From Gallibacterium genomosp. 1 (GTDB taxonomy: Bacteria > Pseudomonadota > Gammaproteobacteria > Enterobacterales > Pasteurellaceae): a DNA stretch of 64,000 bases. Both the position numbers and the translations under genes were made by a program. The stretch spans positions 124,001 through 188,000 of the forward strand of contig NZ_JPXX01000018.1 of the NCBI RefSeq assembly GCF_000771875.1, given 5' to 3'. Positions 58,940 to 64,000 of this stretch are shown piece by piece. Below the pieces are notes generated by a model, which was not told where the DNA came from, ran no database searches, and saw only the letters and a list, made by a program, of their open reading frames with translations. Every line of letters begins with the position of its first letter. Positions within the stretch are counted from its first letter, which is position 1.

Positions 58940-60037
58940 ATGCAGACTGACTTTTCCGAATCACATTACAATCAACAGTTAGAAGATAAAGTTTATTATC
59001 TAACTCAACTACTTAAACCTTTTTTTCAGGGTGAAATTAAGGTTCATCGTTCCGCATTAAAACATTATCGAATGCGTGCTGAATTTCGGGTTTGGCACGA
59101 TGGCGATGATCTTTATCACATTATGTTTGATCCGCAAAGTAAGCGGCGTTATCGCATTGATCAATTTCCAATTGCTTCAACATTAATCAATGCAATGATG
59201 AGTGCATTACTGCCATTGCTTAAACAGCAACCGATTTTGCGTAATCAATTATTCCAGATTGATTATCTCAGTACCGTCAGCAATAAAATTATCGTCAGTT
59301 TGCTTTACCATAAAAAGTTAGATGAAACTTGGATCGCTGCCGCAAAACAATTGAAACAACAGCTTGAACAGCAACAATTTGATGTGCAAATTATAGGGCG
59401 CGCCAATAAACAGAAAATTTGCTTGGATCAGGATTTTATTGATGAAGTGTTGCCAATCAACGGCAAAAACTATATCTACCGCCAAGTTGAAAACAGTTTT
59501 ACCCAACCGAATGCCGGCATTAACTGCCAAATGATTGAATGGGCATTATCCTGCACAGAAAATGCCAAAGGTGATTTGCTAGAACTCTATTGTGGTAATG
59601 GCAATTTTTCAGTGGCTTTAGCACAGCATTTTAGAAAAGTGTTGGCGACTGAAATCGCCAAACCTTCAGTACAGGCAGCACAATTCAATATCGCCGCCAA
59701 TCATATTGATAATCTGCAAATCATTCGAATGTCGGCAGAAGAGTTTACGCAAGCATTGCAAGGCGTGCGCGAATTTTATCGCCTGAAGGGGATTGATCTT
59801 AAACAGTATCAATGCAACACCATTTTTGTTGATCCGCCTCGTGCCGGCTTGGATGCGGAAACCTTAAAAATGGTGCAACAATATGACAATATTCTTTATA
59901 TTTCCTGTAATCCGCAAACTTTGGCAGAAAATTTAACCGTTTTAAGTCAAACTCATCATATTGAAAAAGCGGCACTTTTTGACCAATTTCCTTATACGCA
60001 CCATATCGAAAGCGGTGTCTATTTGGTGAGAAAATAA
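58940..60037 (+). CDS. trmA: tRNA (uracil-5-)-methyltransferase
   Basis: A 365-residue enzyme that makes m5U54 in tRNA. SAM motif [26 protein letters not shown], and the catalytic Cys in [10 protein letters not shown]. The frame is open 53 codons upstream, but ATG at 58940 ([11 protein letters not shown]) is the family start. It overlaps rsmJ by one base. Confidence 0.96.
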   Translation: MQTDFSESHYNQQLEDKVYYLTQLLKPFFQGEIKVHRSALKHYRMRAEFRVWHDGDDLYHIMFDPQSKRRYRIDQFPIASTLINAMMSALLPLLKQQPILRNQLFQIDYLSTVSNKIIVSLLYHKKLDETWIAAAKQLKQQLEQQQFDVQIIGRANKQKICLDQDFIDEVLPINGKNYIYRQVENSFTQPNAGINCQMIEWALSCTENAKGDLLELYCGNGNFSVALAQHFRKVLATEIAKPSVQAAQFNIAANHIDNLQIIRMSAEEFTQALQGVREFYRLKGIDLKQYQCNTIFVDPPRAGLDAETLKMVQQYDNILYISCNPQTLAENLTVLSQTHHIEKAALFDQFPYTHHIESGVYLVRK

Positions 60038-60801
60038 TGCAGATTCAACTTATTAATCAATCCGGCGATGATGAAAAATTTCGTCAAATAATCGAAAAAT
60101 GGCAGTTGGAAAATGATCCGCAAGCACCATTCGCTTTGGTTTTAGAGCCGCAACGCTTGGCACTTTATAAAACGGATGAAGCGAAGCTCGGTGCGATTTG
60201 TGTCGATTTCGTTGCCGGAACAATGGCACATCGACGTAAATTCGGCGGCGGTCGCGGCGAAGCGGTCGCTAAAGCAGTCGGCGTGAAAAAAGGTAAATTG
60301 CCAAAGGTGCTTGATGCAACCGCCGGTTTAGGGCGCGATGCTTTCGTTCTGGCAGCAATTGGCTGTGAAGTGTCATTGGTGGAACGCAATCCGGTAGTGG
60401 CTGCATTGTTGGAAGATGGTTTACAACGTGCTTATCAGGACGCGGAAATCGGTGATTTTATGCAACAACGAATGAAATTGTTGCCGATTAAAACCATAGC
60501 AGAACTTGATCCGGAAACAGAGAAATTTGATGTGGTTTATCTTGACCCTATGTTTCCGCACAAAAACAAAAGTGCGTTAGTCAAGAAAGAGATGCGTGTT
60601 TTCCAATCCTTGGTTGGGGCAGATTTAGATGCAGATCAGCTATTGGCAACAGCATTGAAATTGGCGCATCGGGTGGTGGTGAAACGCCCCGATTACGCCG
60701 GTTATTTGGCAGAATGCAAACCGCATTTCAGCCAAACAACCAAAAATCACCGTTTTGATATTTACATCAACCACGAACTTGCTGCATTTGCGCAAGATTA
60801 A
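60037..60801 (+). CDS. rsmJ: 16S rRNA (guanine1516-N2)-methyltransferase
   Basis: A 254-residue methyltransferase with [18 protein letters not shown] motif [16 protein letters not shown] and [17 protein letters not shown]. It is coupled to trmA through TAATG. Its 3' end overlaps yhhQ by 35 bp on the other strand. Confidence 0.95.
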   Translation: MQIQLINQSGDDEKFRQIIEKWQLENDPQAPFALVLEPQRLALYKTDEAKLGAICVDFVAGTMAHRRKFGGGRGEAVAKAVGVKKGKLPKVLDATAGLGRDAFVLAAIGCEVSLVERNPVVAALLEDGLQRAYQDAEIGDFMQQRMKLLPIKTIAELDPETEKFDVVYLDPMFPHKNKSALVKKEMRVFQSLVGADLDADQLLATALKLAHRVVVKRPDYAGYLAECKPHFSQTTKNHRFDIYINHELAAFAQD

Positions 60802-61465
60802 GCAACGCCAATTTCCGCATAATCGCTTTTAAAACCACACCATAAATCGGCACAAAAAAGAGCAAACCAATCAAGAGTTTAAATAAATAATCCACAAAGC
60901 CGATCTCTACCCAGTTTTCTGCCATAAAAGCATCTGTACTGTGATAGAAAGCGATAGCAAAAAAGGCGAAAGTATCGCATAAACTACCGAAGATCATCGA
61001 ACTGCTCGGTGCAATCCACCACGTATTTAACTGTCTTAAACGATTAAACACCAACACGTCCAATAATTGACCGAACACATACGCGGCAAAACTGGCGATA
61101 GAAATACGAAAAACGAACAGATTAAACGTCGCCAACGCGGCTAAACCTTGATATTGCGTATCAGAAAAGAGCGTAGAGATAACATAACTGACAATCAGTG
61201 CCGGAAACATTACCCAGAAAATAATCCAGCGAGCCTCTTTTGCACCGAAAACACGCACGGTTAAATCAGTGGCTAAAAAGATAAATGGAAAGGTTAGCGT
61301 TCCCCAAGTGCTATGAAAACTGAAATCCAACCACGATAAATTGATGGTGAATGGAATTTGCACGAGGTAATTGCTGATAGCAATGATAAAAATGTGGAAA
61401 AATGAAAGTAAAATTAATGCACGGCGTTTTTGACGATCGCCGAAAATCGCTTGAGCTGATACCAT
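60767..61465 (-). CDS. yhhQ: Queuosine precursor transporter YhhQ
   Basis: A 232-residue membrane protein of the vitamin-uptake-like QPTR family with about six helices ([21 protein letters not shown] is the signature). It imports preQ0/preQ1 for queuosine in tRNA. A preQ1-like structure lies in its leader (61471-61514). ATG at 61465 with AAGGAC upstream. Confidence 0.92.
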   Translation of the reverse strand: MVSAQAIFGDRQKRRALILLSFFHIFIIAISNYLVQIPFTINLSWLDFSFHSTWGTLTFPFIFLATDLTVRVFGAKEARWIIFWVMFPALIVSYVISTLFSDTQYQGLAALATFNLFVFRISIASFAAYVFGQLLDVLVFNRLRQLNTWWIAPSSSMIFGSLCDTFAFFAIAFYHSTDAFMAENWVEIGFVDYLFKLLIGLLFFVPIYGVVLKAIMRKLALLNLAQMQQVRG

Positions 61466-61470
61466 ATTGT

Positions 61471-61514
61471 GTCCTTTTTATCTCAATGAAAATCTTTGGG
61501 GTGAGGGAACCCAA
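61471..61514 (-). promoter_or_regulatory. Candidate preQ1-class riboswitch before yhhQ
   Basis: On the minus strand TTGGG and CCCAA form a stem around a loop containing GGTTC and CTCAC, matching the GGTTC...ACCC core of preQ1-I aptamers. Downstream TGAG can pair with the loop CTCA (pseudoknot), followed by an A-rich tail and the AAGGA ribosome site. The spacing to the A-rich tail is longer than usual, so the call is tentative. Confidence 0.45.
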
Positions 61515-61609
61515 CTACAAAAATAGGGGGTGAATGATACGCTGATGATAAAATTTTGCAAGAAAAAGCATATAATATGGCAGAATTACACAACAAAAGG
61601 AGAACGAAG

Positions 61610-62155
61610 ATGACACAAAAAATTGCTATTTTATTAACCAAAGGTTTTGAAGAGTCTGAAGCATTAGTGCCGAATGATCTTTTCAGACGCGCCGGCTTAC
61701 ACACTGATCTCATTTCCATTGATAACACCGAGATCGTTTCTTCCTCCCATAATGTCAAAGTGGTTGCTGATCAATTACTGAATCAGACTGATCTAAACAG
61801 TTACGATTTAGTAATGCTGCCGGGTGGTCAGGTCGATCTCGAAAAATATGCGGCGTTGGCTGACACTTATCGTCAATTTGCACAGCAGCAAAAATGGGTT
61901 GCAGCAATTTGTGCAGCACCGACCGCTTTAGCAAAAGTCGGATTATTAAAAGGCAAAAATGCAGTTTGCTATCCTTCAATGCGTGCTGACTTAATTAATA
62001 ACGAGGTGAATTATCGTCATCTTACTACCGTCATTGATGCGCCGTTTATTACCGGTCGAGGACCAGGAGCTGCCTTCGATTTCGGTTTGGCGATTGTCGC
62101 TCAATTACTGGGTATTGATGTAGCTGAACAGTTAAAACAACAACTTTATTACTAA
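61610..62155 (+). CDS. yajL: Protein/nucleic acid deglycase YajL (DJ-1 family)
   Basis: A 181-residue DJ-1/PfpI protein. The conserved Glu is in GFEESEAL and the nucleophilic Cys in VAAICAAPTALA; TGRGPGAAFDFGLAIV follows. YajL acts as a chaperone or deglycase in oxidative stress. ATG at 61610 has AGGAG 9 nt upstream, and a TATAAT box sits at 61571. Confidence 0.93.
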   Translation: MTQKIAILLTKGFEESEALVPNDLFRRAGLHTDLISIDNTEIVSSSHNVKVVADQLLNQTDLNSYDLVMLPGGQVDLEKYAALADTYRQFAQQQKWVAAICAAPTALAKVGLLKGKNAVCYPSMRADLINNEVNYRHLTTVIDAPFITGRGPGAAFDFGLAIVAQLLGIDVAEQLKQQLYY

Positions 62156-62217
62156 ATAATTCTTGCTCATTTATTTATCCGGTAATTCTAACGATTAACA
62201 TAAAAAAGGAAAGAATA

Positions 62218-63162
62218 ATGCAAAACTATGGTGTTACCATTTCAACATTTGGCGAAGCGGATGTACTTCAATTTCAGCCCCAATTACCAATGCCGACTAT
62301 CAGTGCTAAGCAGGTTTTGATCGAAAATCACTTTGCTGGCGTGAATCCAGTTGATTTTAAAACGCGTAAAGGATTAGGCTGGGGAGCGGAAAAATTTAAA
62401 TCACAATTGCCAGCTGTGCTAGGTTTCGATCTTGCTGGAATCGTGATTCAAGCCGGTGCAGAAAGCGGTTTTAATGTGGGTGAACGCGTTGCCGCACTCA
62501 CCTTTGACGGCGGCGCTTATAGCCGTTATGTTGCGGTCAATGCTGATTTGGTTGCGCGCGTACCGAAAGCAGTTTCATTGCAGCAAGCAGGCGCAATGCC
62601 GACCGTTGTCGTTACCGCATTGCAAATTCTGAAACAGGCAAACGTTTCTGCCGGACAGAAAATAGTAATGTCTGCACCGTTAGGCGGTGTCGGGCATTTA
62701 TTATTACAGCTTTTAGCCAAAGAGAATGTCGATATTACCGTTATCTGTTCCGAAGCTAAACAGCAACAAGCATTGGCTTTAGGTGCAAATCACACCGTTG
62801 ATTATCATCATCCGCACGCTTATCCCAATCTCAATGCCGATCTTTTTATTGATTTAGTAGGTGGTGAGAGAGGTGTCGCTGCATTGAAAATGGTGAAAAA
62901 AGGAGGACGTGTTATCTGCATTCCTACCATTCACGTGCCGTTATTACAACAGGCTGGGGCTGAACAGCAACTGCTGGTGGAAAAGATGTTGGCGGTGCCA
63001 AATCGTCAGGATCTGGAAACAATGTTGAATTATGTAGCAAAAAACTGTTTACGGTTAAATATTGCTCGAGTTTTTCCAATAACTGAAATTCAACAGGCAC
63101 ACCGTCAGCTCGAAAGCGGACATACTAATGGTAAAATTGTGTTAGATTTGCAACTTGGATAA
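62218..63162 (+). CDS. NADPH:quinone oxidoreductase-like protein (MDR superfamily)
   Basis: A 314-residue medium-chain dehydrogenase without zinc ligands. It shows FAGVNPVDFKTRKG, the VLGFDLAGIV loop and the NADPH-binding APLGGVGHLLLQLLAK. It probably reduces quinones or enones. It precedes the acetyltransferase gene by 3 bp, so the two are co-transcribed. Confidence 0.9.
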   Translation: MQNYGVTISTFGEADVLQFQPQLPMPTISAKQVLIENHFAGVNPVDFKTRKGLGWGAEKFKSQLPAVLGFDLAGIVIQAGAESGFNVGERVAALTFDGGAYSRYVAVNADLVARVPKAVSLQQAGAMPTVVVTALQILKQANVSAGQKIVMSAPLGGVGHLLLQLLAKENVDITVICSEAKQQQALALGANHTVDYHHPHAYPNLNADLFIDLVGGERGVAALKMVKKGGRVICIPTIHVPLLQQAGAEQQLLVEKMLAVPNRQDLETMLNYVAKNCLRLNIARVFPITEIQQAHRQLESGHTNGKIVLDLQLG

Positions 63163-63165
63163 GTT

Positions 63166-63771
63166 ATGTCATTAAGTGAAAAAGAAAAAATGGCGGCAAA
63201 ACTGCCGCATTTCCCGTATGATCCAGAATTAATTCGACTTAGACAACAATCGAAGCAGATTTTATTTCAGCTCAATTATCAGCTTTCTCCTATCGACCCC
63301 CAACGTAAAACATTACTAAAGCGTCTGCTAGGTAAAAGCGGAGATAATTTGCACATAAATTCACCGTTTTTCTGTGATTACGGCTTTAATATTGAAGTCG
63401 GTAATAATTTTTTCGCCAATTATCAATGTACTATTTTGGACAGTGGCAAGGTTTCAATTGGGGATAATGTGATGTTTGCACCTAATGTCAGTCTTTATAC
63501 AGTTGGGCATCCATTACATTACCAACAAAGAAATCAAGGCTATGAACAGGCAAAAGAAATTATTATTGAAGATAATGTCTGGATTGGAGGCAATTGTGTG
63601 ATTTTAGGTGGTGTTACCATCGGTGAAAACAGCGTTATCGGTGCCGGCAGCGTGGTAACAAAATCAATTCCTCCAAACAGTTTAGCATTCGGCAACCCTT
63701 GTCGTGTAATTCGGGAAATCAACGAACAAGATCGCAAACATTATCAAGAACTGCTGGATCGCACTGTTTAA
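63166..63771 (+). CDS. maa: Maltose/galactoside O-acetyltransferase family protein
   Basis: A 201-residue left-handed beta-helix acetyltransferase. The N-terminal Mac domain starts EKEKMAAKLPHFPYDPELI. The hexapeptide repeats include NVWIGGNCVILGGVTIGENS and VIGAGSVVTKSIPPNSLAFG, and the catalytic His is in YTVGHPLHY. It transfers acetyl from acetyl-CoA to a sugar. Confidence 0.92.
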   Translation: MSLSEKEKMAAKLPHFPYDPELIRLRQQSKQILFQLNYQLSPIDPQRKTLLKRLLGKSGDNLHINSPFFCDYGFNIEVGNNFFANYQCTILDSGKVSIGDNVMFAPNVSLYTVGHPLHYQQRNQGYEQAKEIIIEDNVWIGGNCVILGGVTIGENSVIGAGSVVTKSIPPNSLAFGNPCRVIREINEQDRKHYQELLDRTV

Positions 63772-63816
63772 AACCACCAATTCAAGCTACAATTAACTAA
63801 CACAAATAACAGAGAT

Positions 63817-63845
63817 AAAAAAAGCCGCCCCAAACACTAGGCGGC
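63817..63845 (-). terminator. Intrinsic terminator of the predicted sRNA
   Basis: A perfect 6-bp GC-only stem (GCCGCC / GGCGGC) with a 10-nt loop and T7 on the minus strand. On the plus strand there is no T-run, so it does not serve the acetyltransferase gene. Confidence 0.8.
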
Positions 63846-63886
63846 AAATAACCTAAGGAACTAATTTAAACAACCATTATGTTGCA
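63817..63886 (-). ncRNA. Predicted small RNA upstream of and divergent from luxS (MicA-like position)
   Basis: On the minus strand a sigma-E-type promoter (63892-63919) would start an RNA near 63886. About 45 nt of AU-rich sequence follow, with a small CAAC/GTTG stem near the 5' end, then a GCCGCC/GGCGGC terminator stem (63824-63845) and seven T. The predicted length is about 70 nt. E. coli MicA has the same position, orientation, sigma-factor dependence and length (about 72 nt), but the sequence is not obviously alike. No protein-coding gene uses this terminator. Confidence 0.5.
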
Positions 63887-63891
63887 TTTTT

Positions 63892-63919
63892 TCAGACAAA
63901 TCCGTTCTGAAAAAGTTCA
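63892..63919 (-). promoter_or_regulatory. Sigma-E-type promoter for the predicted sRNA
   Basis: On the minus strand TGAACTT-N16-TCTGA. The E. coli degP sigma-E promoter has the same -10 (TCTGA) and 16-nt gap after AACTT; the consensus -35 is GGAACTT, so one base differs. Confidence 0.55.
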
Positions 63920-63957
63920 GTTAAAATCAGAAATTTTTTAAAGAAAGGTTTTTCACT

Positions 63958-64000
63958 ATGCCACTATTAGACAGTTTTAAAGTTGACCACGTTAAAATGA
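63958..64000 (+). CDS. luxS: S-ribosylhomocysteine lyase LuxS, first 14 codons (cut by window edge)
   Basis: The frame from ATG reads MPLLDSFKVDHVKM, the near-invariant start of LuxS, and runs to the window end. LuxS makes the autoinducer AI-2 precursor. AAAGG lies upstream of the ATG. Confidence 0.88.
   Translation, partial: MPLLDSFKVDHVKM

Noticed and set aside
63846-63891. CAAC/GTTG stem followed by T-rich DNA as a plus-strand terminator for the acetyltransferase
   Set aside because: The 4-bp stem is too weak. The region is better explained as the 5' part of the predicted minus-strand RNA.

Overview
The window is a chromosomal segment of a low-G+C gammaproteobacterium of the family Pasteurellaceae. 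The evidence is the set of family-typical proteins and neighbourhoods: the ComABCE competence pilus genes next to ponA, OapA, OpsX/KdkA/WaaA for a single-Kdo inner core, a licD-licA-licB-licC phosphocholine cluster in the same order as the Pasteurella multocida pcgDABC locus, secM-secA-mutT, and yidE beside yddA. The genus cannot be settled from the sequence alone.

Layout. 1-8551: a carbohydrate block with an RpiR-type regulator, a fused IolC-DUF2090 protein, methylmalonate-semialdehyde dehydrogenase (IolA) and two TRAP transporters (one cut by the window edge). It looks like part of a myo-inositol catabolic locus with CRP sites. 8552-9003: an insertion-sequence graveyard with IS3-like ends and an IS605-type right end/omega-RNA scaffold that has no tnpB. 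9004-17279: yidE, yddA, a flavin reductase, aroQ-accB-accC, ldhA and trxA. 17345-20676: a very AT-rich phosphocholine locus inserted between trxA and smpB, whose licA carries a C10 tract. 21333-25425: a FadI/FadJ-like pair missing key catalytic residues, followed by a methyltransferase. 25449-28215: cpdA, nudF, psiE (with an AAAT repeat that breaks its frame) and a phosphopantetheinyl transferase. 28376-32627: leuS-lptE-holA. 32624-36638: mutT, secA, a SecM-like arrest peptide and DciA. 36598-42408: comA-comB-comC-comE-aroK-aroB-dam on the minus strand, with no comD. 42466-48008: ponA, usg, ybaK, four tandem tRNA-Lys genes and a metY pseudogene. 48217-49618: rpsF-priB-rpsR-rplI. 49751-54956: LPS inner-core genes opsX, kdkA, waaA and a double GT2 glycosyltransferase, with coaD among them. 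55128-63771: efp/epmB, oapA, raiA, trmA-rsmJ, yhhQ, yajL, a quinone-oxidoreductase-like gene and an acetyltransferase. The window ends in the first 14 codons of luxS.

Themes. Surface variation is prominent: phosphocholine decoration, core LPS synthesis and two simple-sequence repeats that could switch genes on and off. Decay is also visible: metY, the IS remnants, the missing comD with a shortened comE, and the altered FadIJ active sites. The most interesting non-coding signal is a sigma-E-like promoter plus intrinsic terminator on the minus strand just upstream of luxS. Together they predict an RNA of about 70 nt in the position that MicA occupies in Escherichia coli.
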